From Penium margaritaceum (taxonomy: Eukaryota > Streptophyta > Zygnematophyceae > Desmidiales > Peniaceae): a stretch of 64,000 bases of DNA. The notes under the pieces are model-generated. The model did no database searches and was not told the origin of the DNA. It saw nothing but the letters and a program-made list of their open reading frames with translations. Of this stretch, positions 53,406 to 62,909 are shown in pieces. The DNA is taken from assembly GCA_023375785.1 (NCBI GenBank), contig SZWC01000037.1:360350-424349 (forward strand), given 5' to 3'. The stretch's first letter is position 1, and each line of letters starts with the position of its first letter. A program made the translations under genes and the position numbers.

Positions 53406-56400
53406 TCAACCAGGAGGATCACGAGGACACAACAGACCAACAGCGTGAATTGCTGCCTTGAAGACATTGCTGTTAAGTGCCTTTGTGAGGAAGTCTGCCC
53501 GTTGCTGTCGGGTGTCGACCCACACAATCTGAACATCGCCTACAGCCACACGCTCATGCACAAAATGATGTTCCACATTGATATGCTTTGTGCGAGTGTG
53601 ATGCATTCCATCATGCTCAACAATAGCCTTTGTGCTTTGGTTGTCGCAATGCAAGGTGATGCAGCAAATGGGAACACGCAATTGCTGCAACAAATGACAC
53701 AGCCAGACACTTTCACAGGTTCAAGCACCAAGGGCAACATACTCTGCCTCACTGGAGCTGCGTGCAACACAACCTTGCTTGCCACTTTTCCAAGAGATCG
53801 CAGTCCCACCAACAAGGAAGACATAGCCAGTGCGACTGCGTGCATCCGTGTCATGCGCCCAATCACTGTCAGTGTACCCATCAATGACCACTGACGGCTG
53901 CGCCAGGTAACACAGACCAACTCGGGCAGTGGAGAGCGCATACCACACCACACGTAGTGCGGCTTCCATGTGCCGTGCACGTGGCGACTGTGAGAACTGC
54001 GCAAGGAAGTTGACAGCAAAGGCTACGTCTGCTCTGGCGGTGGTGGCAAGGTACATGAGAGACCCTATGACTCGCAGGTAGTCGGTCACGTCCACTTTCT
54101 CCCCCAGTTTCGACACGTCCAGAGTTTTCAACAACCTTTGCCCGGCGGGCGTCATCGGTGTTGAGGCAGTGGGGACATAATCAAGTGGGGAGGCAAAGCG
54201 CTCCCCCAGGCTCCTGACGTACGCGGCCTGGTGGACGTGCAGAACGCGACGAGCACGGTCACGCTCAAGCTCCATACCAAGAAACACGTGAGCTGGACCC
54301 AAGTCCTTCATCTTGTACGTGGACTGCAGCAGGGACTTCACAGTTGACACAGCTTCGCGACTCGGGGACGCAATAAGCAGGTCATCGATGTACACGAGGA
54401 TGGCAGCAAAGGGCGCCGACCGTGGAGTGACAAAGAGGGAGGGATCCACCGTGCTCCGGCGATATCCTCCCTTCTCTAGGGTGGAGGTGATCTCCTGGTT
54501 CCAGCACCGTGGTGACTGTTTGAGGCCATAAAGGGCCTTTCACAGTCTCCAAACTCGATTGGTGCCGTCAGAGAACCCTGGAGGCTGCACCATGTAAATC
54601 TCCTCATCCAGCCGACCGTGCAAAAAGGCATTGTTTACATCCATCTGCTCGAGCTCCCAGTCGTGGTGTGCGACAAGGCTCAGGAGGGCTCGAGCTGTGG
54701 TGTAGCGTCCGACGGGAGCAAAAGTCTCGTCAAAGTCAACGCCGGGGACTTGGGAAAACCCCTTTGCCGTAAGTCGAGCCTTGTACTTGTCGAGCTCGCC
54801 ATTAGGCTTGTACTAACAACGGAAGACCCAGCGGGCATCGATCGCCTTGCGGTCTGGTGGGAGATCGACCAGCTCGTATACGGCGTGGTCATCCAGGGCT
54901 CTCAGCTCGTCCCGCATGGCAGCCTCGCACTGTTGGGAGTCGGGTGCTACCCGTGCCTGGCGAACAGTGGTCGGGTCAGGCGATGGCGGTGGGGCGACGA
55001 CCGTTGCATTGCACTCGGCAATGCTCCCAAGGATGGCGGTCTTGAGCGCGCGCTCGTGCTCGGATGTGAGCAGTGTGGACCCAAGGACAGAGTTGGGATG
55101 CACAACTCCTGTGGCTAGGCCCAGGGCGTCCATACCAGTAGGCATCGCTGGGAGCTGTCCAGACGAGGTCTGCGAAGGTTGAACAGAGGACGCTGAAAAA
55201 CCAGAGAAGCGAGAGGGAAGCGCACGCAGGCGGCCGCCACGAACAAAAGGTTTGATAGGGGCAGGGCATGGAGGAGCACTGAGTTGACTGGGTACGACTG
55301 GAGGGAGTAGACCGGATGGGGACGCAGCGGAATGTGCGGGAGAGATGGACTCAGCAGATGGGGACTTAGGTGAGGACACCACAGGGGACGACGGAGCTCC
55401 AAGTGAGCTAGACGACACCGACGGGGGGGCGTCAGAGGATGGTGGAGTCACAGTGCCGGCCGTTAGAGAACGCTTCGAGGGTGAATGCTGCTGAGAAGGG
55501 ACAGCAGCAGAGACGGCAGGGGCAGACGGACTCGAAGAACAAGGCATCGCGGGACTCAACGACGCGCTGGCGCTCTGAGTCCTAGAGCGCCAGGCTTTCG
55601 ACTGGGAGGAAACGCCCAAGAATGGGCAGAGACGTCCACACGGGGAGAGTTTCCCGTCGCGGAGATCTTCTGGGAGCCACACAGACGCAATGCTACCCCA
55701 GACGCGAGCCAGGCGGAGGTCAGCACGAGAGCCGTACCAGCGCTCAAAGGGCGTAACGGTGCGGGGAAGAGGACCGTGAGGGACACGATTCCACACCCAG
55801 GTCATATAGCTCATGGCCTCAAAGGCAAAGAGAGGGGAGAGCCCAGACTCAGACAGAAGCGTGCGGACGCCATCGGCAAGGGTCCCATTCCAACGCTCAA
55901 AAACTCCGTTTTGCTGAGGTGTGTAAGGAGCTGAAGTCTCCAGACACACCTCTTGGGACTCAAGAAATCGAGCAGTGGGCCCAAGGAACTCACCGCCACG
56001 ATCACTACGAAAGATGCGCAGTGAACGCTGACACGCACGTTCAGCCTGAACGAGCCACGACACGAGGACAGAAGCAGCATCACTCTTCTGACGAAGAGCA
56101 AAGATCCAACGAAAACGGGAAAAATCGTCAGTAAGGCAAAGGACGTAACGCCCGACCCCCCCAAGAAAGTCATGGGGAAGAGGTCCCATGACGTCGGCAT
56201 GAACAAGATCAAGAGGGTGAGCGGACTGGGAGTTCGAAGAGGCAAAGGGTGAACGATGCATCTTGCCTTGGGCACAGTCCAGGCAGTCAGAAGGGCATGG
56301 CGCGGGGAAGGTGGAAGGGGACAAGCCAACAGCGGGTTGAAGGCGAAGCATGCTATTGATAGCATCAGAGTGCACATGGCTAAGACGGCGATGCAAGAGC

Positions 56401-56830
56401 TGGATATCAGCCAGAGAAAGGGAAGGCGCGACGTGAGCAAGGGACAAGCCAACAGCGGGTACAGAGGGGGCATGAAGGGGAACACGATACAGCTTGGCAC
56501 ACTTAACCCCCGCAAGACGACGCGACCAGAAGAGCGAAGACGGACAGTGCCCATGCCCTGACTAGCGGAAAAATCCATGCCCTGATCGTCCAGGGACGTC
56601 ACTGACAGTAGGCTGAGTTCCAACGAAGGCACGAACAGAACGTCAGGCAGAAACAGCACGCCACCAGGGCCGACAAAACGGACAACACCAACACCTTGGA
56701 CGGGAAGGAGCTGGCCGGAACCAGTGCGCACAAAGCGAACAGAGCCGACAGGACCCAAGGAGACAAAAGCGGACCGAACAGAGGTCATGTGATGGGTGGC
56801 TCCGGAGTCGAGGACCCAGAAGCCACCAGA
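53406..56830 (-). pseudogene. M4 pol: protease, integrase, RT, RNase H (few breaks)
   Basis: The protease reads WVLDSGATHHMT (about 56815) in the gag frame. A frameshift follows near 56500, within a run of five G on the minus strand. The integrase has LLHRRLSHVH...CLDCAQGKMH, HADVMGPLP, RSDRGGEFLG and QQNGVFERWNGT (D, D and E present). A Ser/Pro-rich linker leads to RT: stops replace a Lys at 54813 and an Arg near 54540, and the active site is YIDD (about 54379-54396), both Asp kept. RNase H has DGYTDSDWAHD, SSSEAEYVAL, a stop near 53721, and HTRTKHINVEHHFV. The end is at 53406. The G-run shift could be a real programmed or polymorphic site, or a base-calling slip. Confidence 0.85.
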
Positions 56831-58612
56831 GACACGGACATTGGGAAGGATGCCACAGGTGGCAAAAATGCCGACGGAGGGCGGGGATGAGTCACAGGCA
56901 GCAAGACAACGAGGGAGAACGACAGACTGCCAGTGCTCGACCCAAGGAACAGACGAGGACGACAACCCAAGAACGTGACCGGGGGGGTCCCCACGAAGGA
57001 CGGTGTCAGTCTGACAGGCAAGACCTCTGGCCAACGAAGCCACACTCTCACCTCCCTGATCACGAAGGTGAAGACGCTGGAGGAGAGACTGCTCCAGTTG
57101 GCGCTCGCTGTCGATGGAGGCTGCAGACGATGGAGCAGACACGCTCGAGGGAGAGGCAAACCACGAAGGAGGGATGTAGGCCGAGGAAGTTGGGCTCGCA
57201 AAAGCGGGCGCTCCATAGGGCGGCTGCCAGCCCCAAGGGTAGAGGACAGGCGGATGGACGCCGGCGACACCGGTGGTGGAGTAGGCCTGAGCTGGGTAGG
57301 GACTAGCAGATGAAGTAGAGCTGGAGCTGGAGCTCGAGCTGACGCCGGGAGAAGAAGAGGAGGGACCGCTGGTGCGCGCCCAGTGAGCACGCATGGCGAG
57401 TGCGAGGCGGACGTCGTCAGGGGGTGCAGAGCACTTGCGAGCGGAGTGCTCAAAGGAGCCACAGTTCCAGCACACCACCTCACCAGGAACACAAGACGAC
57501 GCAGCAGATTTGCTCTTCCCTTTGCCTTGCCCACGACCGCGTCCACGTCCACGACCCTGGGAGGCAAGGGCCGTGGCCGTAGAGGTAGAGGAGGAAGAAG
57601 AAGGCGATGGAGACGAGGCCGATGGAGCAGCGGAGGAAGAAGTGGAGGTGGCGATGGAGACGGCGGCCACTCCTGCGACTGCAGTGCGATGAAGGCGCTT
57701 GTTTTGGAGGCTTGTCCACCACGCTGCAAGCCTATCAGAGACAAAGTCCCAGAGGGCACCAAAGCTTGGAGGGGAATCGGGTGGAACAGGCTGGGAGGCA
57801 AGACGCTGCAGCTCGTCTGCTTTAACATCACGGAGAAGTTCGGACAGCTCGGGGATTAACCCGTTGACCATGGTGTGCACAGCTGACAGCTGACTTGGTG
57901 CGGCCTTATCAAGTTCGCGAAGCAGCTTGAGCCCGCGTGCCCAATAGGCGTCGGCCGACTCGTCCGCTCGCATTAAGAGCGTGTTGAACTGAACGGTGAG
58001 AGCACTTTGTGCCGCCTGACCTGTGACTGTCGTGCGCCGACGAAGCATGGTGTACGCACCAAATGGGTCAGCCAGACGCTGAACAGCGGGGTTAGCATTG
58101 TAGGTGCCAACCTCGTCGATGAGTGTCTCAGGGGCAGCAGCAATGAGGGCGCGGAAAGCGCGAGCAGACTCGTCAGCGACAGGGGTGAAGGAAGGTGTGG
58201 CAGGGAAGTAGTATTCCCAGAGACGTTCTCCCTGGGCCCATGCACTAAACCGGGTCTCCTAGGAAGAGAAAGCAAGTCCAGTAGAAAAGACAGGAGGCTG
58301 GGAGAAGAAGTCATGCTGGCGGGAGACTGTAGTAGGAGAGACAGCAGATGGGGTGACAGCAGGGTTAGAGGCAGCAGAGTTAGCACCAGGTGGGATGGAA
58401 GAGACACCGGCACCGGCGCCAGCAGAGGAGCCAGCGGGCAGGACAGAGGCAGCAGGCAGCCGCTTGAGCACAAGCGCAGCCACCTCATCTGCGAAGGCGG
58501 CGCGGTTGTCATTCGCGACTTTGAGACGCTCTTCAGCATCACGCTGAGCGTCGCGAGCGCGGACCAGCTGCCGCTGAAGGTCTGCTATGACCGACTCGTC
58601 GTCACCAGGCAT
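56831..58612 (-). pseudogene. M4 gag (one early stop)
   Basis: ATG 58612 (MPGDDESVIADLQRQLVRARDAQ) begins with a coiled coil. A TAG at 58259 stands where sisters have Trp in the motif WETRFSAW. Then come YYFPATPSFTP, FNTLLMRADESADAYWARGLKLLRELD, an Arg/Gly-rich basic run (GRGRGRGRGQGKGK), and the knuckle CWNCGSFEHSARKC (CX2CX4HX4C, about 57460-57420). A Ser/Pro/Tyr-rich tail and ERQLEQSLLQRLHL lead into protease in the same frame. Apart from the one stop the Gag reads through. Confidence 0.8.
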
Positions 58613-58630
58613 GGTGACGACTAATGGGCC

Positions 58631-58651
58631 CTGCCGAGAAAACTTCGGCAG
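58631..58651 (-). repeat. Leader hairpin just upstream of M4 gag
   Basis: CTGCCGA (58631-58637) pairs with TCGGCAG (58645-58651), followed by TTTCTCCCGCCCCAGTGGG. It lies about 20 bases before the gag ATG on the sense strand. It is related to the hairpins at 60234-60258 and in M3. Confidence 0.6.
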
Positions 58652-58804
58652 AGTTTCTCCCGCCCCAGTGGGCGTGGGAAAACTGGGAATGCCTTAGGCA
58701 CGATGAATATGTGCTGCAAGACAGCCCGACCCAAATCACACAGACAAGCCACCGCAGAGAAAAGAGACAGAGGACGGGAGAAGAGAGATGCAGACAAGGA
58801 GACC

Positions 58805-59536
58805 TCACGAGGCGTGTGAGGGGCTGCGCAAAAGAGCAAGAACAGGCGGGACAATAGAAGCAGTTGCAACGGAGAGCACAGAGACGCAAGATGCAACCGG
58901 CATAATCAGTGTCAGGCAGCCTGTGGTGAAGGCGGCGCCAACGGTAGGAAGGATCGCCGCTGCAACGAAGGTCGCCGTGACGAGTGTGGTGATGTCAGAG
59001 GGTGCAGATGCGGATGCTGCAACAGCGACGGCTGTGGAGGTGCGAATGGTCGTAGCTGCAACGGATACGGCAGAAGCTACAGAAGCTGTTGCAGAGGCCA
59101 CAGATGATGCAGCTGCCGCTAGCTGTGTCCCAATATCAGCCGCTGCCGCAGCCAACGGTCCAGCTACAACGGCCGCCTTAGTGTAGGACTCAGCGGCGCG
59201 GCCAGCTGACGTTGATGCAGGGGCACGTGCTGCTCTAGCTGCGGCGGCAAAGGTGGCAGCAGCTGCAGCTGCCGCGTCTATCACGGTGGACGCGGTACGT
59301 GTGAAGGTTCGAGCGAGCTCTAGCGCGTCCTGACGCCAAGTTGAGTGCGGCAACGCATCAGCGGTGTCGTGCGGCTGCTGAATCCCCCCGGAGGCACCAG
59401 GGGAGGGAGGGCTTACCAAGCATTGTAGTGCCGAGCTCTCCCCTGAGTCGCCACCGAGATCCTCCCAGTGCGCCAGCGTGATGGCGACCACCACCAGACG
59501 GTGGTGCGGAGACTGCTACAAGGTTGCAGTGTCCAT
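58805..59536 (-). CDS. M4 leader open frame, Ala-rich, upstream of gag
   Basis: On the sense strand between primer-binding site and gag, a frame from ATG 59536 (MDTATL) runs 243 codons to 58805 with one stop, a TAG at codon 7; from codon 8 on it is unbroken. The middle is strongly Ala-rich with regular Val, Thr and Ser (for example VASATASVASAVSVAATTI). The last 60 residues include two hydrophobic stretches, TTLVTATFVAAAILPTVGAA and LTLIMPVASCVSVLSVATAS, long enough to span a membrane. The first part (ALELARTFTRTASTVIDAAA) looks helical. I find no family for it. Copia elements normally have no ORF before gag. It may be a new leader protein or the chance product of GCN-rich leader DNA; the unusual length in the youngest copy is the main argument for coding. 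Confidence 0.35.
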
Positions 59537-59579
59537 TCTCCACAATGCCGCTTGCTGCTCCTGTCACGTTGGTTATGCG

Positions 59580-60180
59580 GCTGCTGTGGTGTAGGTATTT
59601 GCTGCAGCTGCTGCTGCTGCTGTCGTGCTGCTGCTGAGCTGCTGCTGAGCTGCTGCTGAGCTGTTTGCTGAGAAGCTGCTGATCTGCTACTGAGCTGCTG
59701 CTGAGCAGTTTGCGAGCAGCTGCTGAGCTGTTGCTGAGGTGATGCTGCGCTGCTGCTAAGATGCTGCTGCGAAGCTGCTGAGTTGATGCTGAGCTACTGC
59801 TCAGCAGTTTGCTGAGCAGCTGCTGATCTGCTACTGAGCTGCTGCTGAGCTGCTGTTGAGCTGTTTGCTGAGCTGCTGCTGAGTTGCTGCTGAGGTGATG
59901 TTGCGCAGCTGCGAAGATGCTGCTGCGAAGCTGCTGAGGTGCTGCTCAGCTGCTGCTGAGTAGTGTGCTGCTAAGATGCTGCTGCGAAGCTGCTAAGGTG
60001 CTGCTCTGCTGCTGCTCATCTGCTGCTAAGATGCTACTGCTAAGCTGCCGCTGAGCTGTTTGCTGAGCTGCTGCTGAGTTGCTGCTGAGCTAATGTTGCG
60101 CTGCTGCTAAAATGCTGTTGTGAAGCTGCTGTTGAGCTGTTGATGAGGTGTTGCTGCTGGGCTATTGCTGCGGAGCTGAG
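59580..60180 (-). repeat. CAG-rich leader tract of M4
   Basis: Repeats of GCTGCTGAGCTGCTG type on the plus strand (CAG/CAGCAGCTCAG on the sense strand), with a looser 30-60 bp higher-order period (CTGAGCTGTTTGCTGAG recurs). It is low complexity and no protein is called. Confidence 0.85.
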
Positions 60181-60233
60181 GGGCTAGATCCACTGGTGCA
60201 TATACTGCTAGGAGACGGCAACGGACCCCCCCA

Positions 60234-60258
60234 CGCTGCCAAAAAATTTTCGGCAGCG
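60234..60258 (-). repeat. Leader hairpin near the M4 primer-binding site
   Basis: CGCTGCC (60234-60240) pairs with GGCAGCG (60252-60258) around an A/T-rich loop. TTTCCCCCGCCCCAGTGGG follows, as after the gag-proximal copy at 58631. Confidence 0.65.
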
Positions 60259-60562
60259 TTTCCCCCGCCCCAGTGGGCGTGGGAGACATGGGAAGGCCGT
60301 GGGAACACTCGTAAGAACCTGTTCCAACCCCACCCAACCCAGGAATAGAGGGGAGCCCAACCAGCAGGAGGAGGGGAAGACCAAAGAGCCCCGACGGCAG
60401 AATGCCGTCACTCGCTGCTGCTGCAGCTACAGCAGTCAGCTGCTGTTGTGCTGGTAGATTGTGATGGCGGGGTGGATGCGCGACGCCAAGAGTGGCCGTC
60501 GCGGGTTTGGCCCAGGATACGTGGGCAGCAGATCGATCCGCTGCCCGTCTTCCACGCAACCT

Positions 60563-60574
60563 GCTCTGATACCA
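60563..60574 (-). other. M4 primer-binding site
   Basis: The minus strand reads TGGTATCAGAGC directly after the LTR. Confidence 0.9.
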
Positions 60575-61082
60575 GTAGGCTGCAGCGCTAGACAAGTAAG
60601 CAGCAGCTGGGGTGAGGCTTGGAAGACACCAAGCGAGCAATGGTGTTAACGTGGAAGTTTAGATGCGTGTTAGTGAGAAAACGACGGGTAACAGGCAATA
60701 AGGTGGTAGCCGTCGGGTAGGGGGGAGCGAGCGAGCGAGCAGCAAGCTCGATCTCGCACGATCTCTCCCAAGTTCACTAAACTTAACTAAACTACCCACT
60801 AAAAGTTGCAATCTGTCAACTAGGTCACTGGAGGGAAGACAGGCCAAAGAATAGGCCAGAGTATGAACCCGACGTAAATGTGTGTGCACAAATGCACACC
60901 AGCCAGAGACACGTGAGATTTGATGCCTGGTTGATGCCCGGCTGTGAGACTCGCTGTGAAGTCATGCCACCATGGCGTAGCAGCCAGCAGGGGTTGCCTC
61001 TCTCCAGTTAGTCACCTACGTCAATGAGGTGAGTGTGCAACGAGGCCAGAGGTCACCGTGTGGTACTGATACAAACCCAACA
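60575..61082 (-). repeat. M4 5' LTR (508 bp)
   Basis: Matches the 3' LTR with about a dozen substitutions; its first T is missing or merged with the primer-binding site (ACCAGTAGGC). Confidence 0.9.
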
Positions 61083-61661
61083 GTTGTTACTCAGCTAACC
61101 AGCCAATCAGAAAATAGCTGTGGACCTATTTTCTGGCTGGCAGGGTTTTCTCGGTGAGCCCTGCCAGACGCCCGACAGCCCAAAACCCGGGCGTCGTCCG
61201 TTTTGCCTGAAAACTGGACCATACCATAATACCAACGCTGCGAACGCAGTCGTGCGGTCAGAATCAGCTAGAAAAATAGTAGCAAAGAGTTATGGCTGCC
61301 CGAACCCAGGTAGTGCCTACGGTGGTCCAAGATGCCGAACAGGGCCATACAGCATGCAGCAAGGACCCTAGGCAGAGCATGACGATGCAGACGCGACGGG
61401 ACGCACTGGACGCATGCAGACAGCAATTGCGGTGGCAGTGACCGCCGGCAGCACGACCACCGAGGAGGCCTGTCGATGGAGCTGAGCACGTCGCCGGAGA
61501 GAGGAGGTTCCAGCGAACTGCGAGTAGACCTCAGTGTGCGTCGGCTCCACCTGACAACACTCCATCAGCGTCGAGTCTCGCCGTCAGTCATCTGCACGCC
61601 AATGTACACAAGCCAGGAGGACACAACAGAGCACAATGAGGGATGCGCAAAAAAACCAACA
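61083..61661 (-). repeat. M3 5' LTR, second piece
   Basis: Begins with the right target duplication of M4 (GTTGT) and continues TACTCAGCTAACC, as in the M3 3' LTR at 43830. It ends CCAACA and is followed by CCTGG, the right duplication of M3. Confidence 0.85.
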
Positions 61662-62152
61662 CCTGGGTCTGGGTAGCCGTAACTCTTTGCTGCTATTTTT
61701 TTAGCTGATTCTGACTACACGACTGCGTTTGCAGTAGTGGTATTATGGTATGGTCCAGTTTTTAGACAAAACAGATGATGCCCGGGTTTTGGACCGTCGG
61801 GCGTCTGGCAGGGCTCAACGAGAAAACCCTACTTGCAAAAAAATAGGTCCAGGGCTATTTTCTGATTGGCTGGTTAGCTGAGTAACAAGCACTAGTGGGG
61901 GGGGAGCTTGAATTTGGAGGGGTCTCCCATTGTTGCTCATTCTTCATTCATAATCAATTCATTTCAGTTTCCAGCTGCTTTCTGGCGCTAACACTTACAC
62001 GCGCATTTCTGAGTAACAAATCCGGAGCTTCCAGACTTAGTCTCTAGAGGAGCAGACTGAGGGGGCAGCAGACTTAAGCAAGGAGCGTGGAAGCCCGCAC
62101 GCTGCATCAACAACGTTGCTGCCCCAGCTTGCTGCCTAGCGTTTCTTCTTTT
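61662..62152 (+). repeat. P1 3' LTR, last piece
   Basis: CCTGGGTCTGGGTAGCCGTAACTC aligns with 28138 onward of the P1 5' LTR and runs to GCCTAGCGTTTCTTCTTT at the end of the LTR. Confidence 0.85.
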
Positions 62153-62153
62153 G

Positions 62154-62806
62154 TGATGAACAACTTGAGAAAGTGCGTAGAAGCTTCCTAGTAGCACAGC
62201 CGCGGACCGGGCGTCAGTGCCTAGTCAGACGGTGACGACAGTCACAGGTCGTACACACAACGGCAAGGGTTTGGCTAGGAGACACAAGTCAAAGTGTCCG
62301 AATGCTTCAATATAGCATATGCAGAGAGAAATGACAACTGACAGGTCCAGGGCATAAATACCTGCCGCGGCGCACGGCGGGTGTCGCACGCGGCAGTCCA
62401 AGAGCTGTCCTAAAACCGGCCCAAAACCACTGTTTTGGCCATAACTCTGCGCACACATGTCAGAATCCTACGCCGTCTGAACCTAGACGTGCAGAATCAA
62501 AAGACGCACGCAACGACTGGTCACATGCATGCATCCATCGACTGACAGCGAGTATAAAATGCAAAAACATGCAAATGGGCCTCATGCCCAGTCCGCCGAA
62601 AGGCGCCTGCAAGACGTAGAAGGCACAGCAAGGAGTCCCGGTGACATCTGGGGCTCTGGAACAGTGGTCGGTCAGCTCCAGACGGTTAGTCCGCCGCCTG
62701 TCGTCGCGCCGGTGTCACCAGGGCCGCCTGCCTCAGGGATCTGCATGAGTATGGACACGGCCGAGTGGTCACAGTAAACTGTACAAGAACGGCACAAAGC
62801 ACAACA
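62154..62806 (-). repeat. E6 3' LTR (~653 bp)
   Basis: The right border is fixed by CACAACA next to the purine tract. The left border (TGATGAACAAC) is set where P1 LTR similarity ends. It includes the core GAGTTATGGCCAAAACAGTG on the minus strand and a TATA-like GGTATTTATG near 62365. Confidence 0.75.
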
Positions 62807-62818
62807 CTCCCCCATGAC
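62807..62818 (-). other. E6 polypurine tract
   Basis: The minus strand reads GTCATGGGGGAG before TGTTGTG. Confidence 0.85.
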
Positions 62819-62909
62819 ACGATGGTACGCATGTCCATACGCGTGCAGCACTGGTACAACCACATAGTGAGTGACACAGACAGATGAGACGGCAACGTAC
62901 ATCCCACAC

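Larger units (their letters stand above)
52790..61082 (-). mobile_element. M4: youngest-looking Copia, nested in the M3 LTR
   Basis: 8293 bp with two near-identical LTRs (52790-53298 and 60575-61082; about a dozen differences over 508 bp, counted by eye) and a perfect GTTGT target duplication (52785-52789, 61083-61087). Order on the minus strand: LTR, primer-binding site, 1.9-kb leader with an Ala-rich open frame, gag, pol, purine tract, LTR. It has four stops, one at the start of RT, and one probable frameshift, so even this copy is not intact. Confidence 0.9.
43583..61661 (-). mobile_element. M3: Copia element of the P1 family, itself split by M4
   Basis: Minus-strand element with 3' LTR 43583-44395, purine tract, one gag-pol frame (50571-44503), a 1.9-kb leader with an N gap, primer-binding site and 5' LTR in two pieces (52520-52789, 61083-61661). 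CCTGG flanks both outer ends (43578-43582, 61662-61666). The M4 element occupies 52790-61082. Confidence 0.85.
27777..62152 (+). mobile_element. P1: Copia element with 3' LTR split by nested insertions
   Basis: Own sequence: 5' LTR 27777-28585, primer-binding site, gag, pol (to 33909), purine tract, and a 3' LTR in pieces: 34017-34215, 42571-42734, 43571-43582 and 61662-~62152. Read end to end, the pieces rebuild the order of the 5' LTR. The breaks hold M2, a solo LTR, and M3 with M4 inside. The 3' end abuts the E6 LTR, so the right-hand target duplication is not recognisable. Confidence 0.85.

Noticed and set aside
58007-58624. 205-residue plus-strand open frame
   Set aside because: Antisense to M4 gag.
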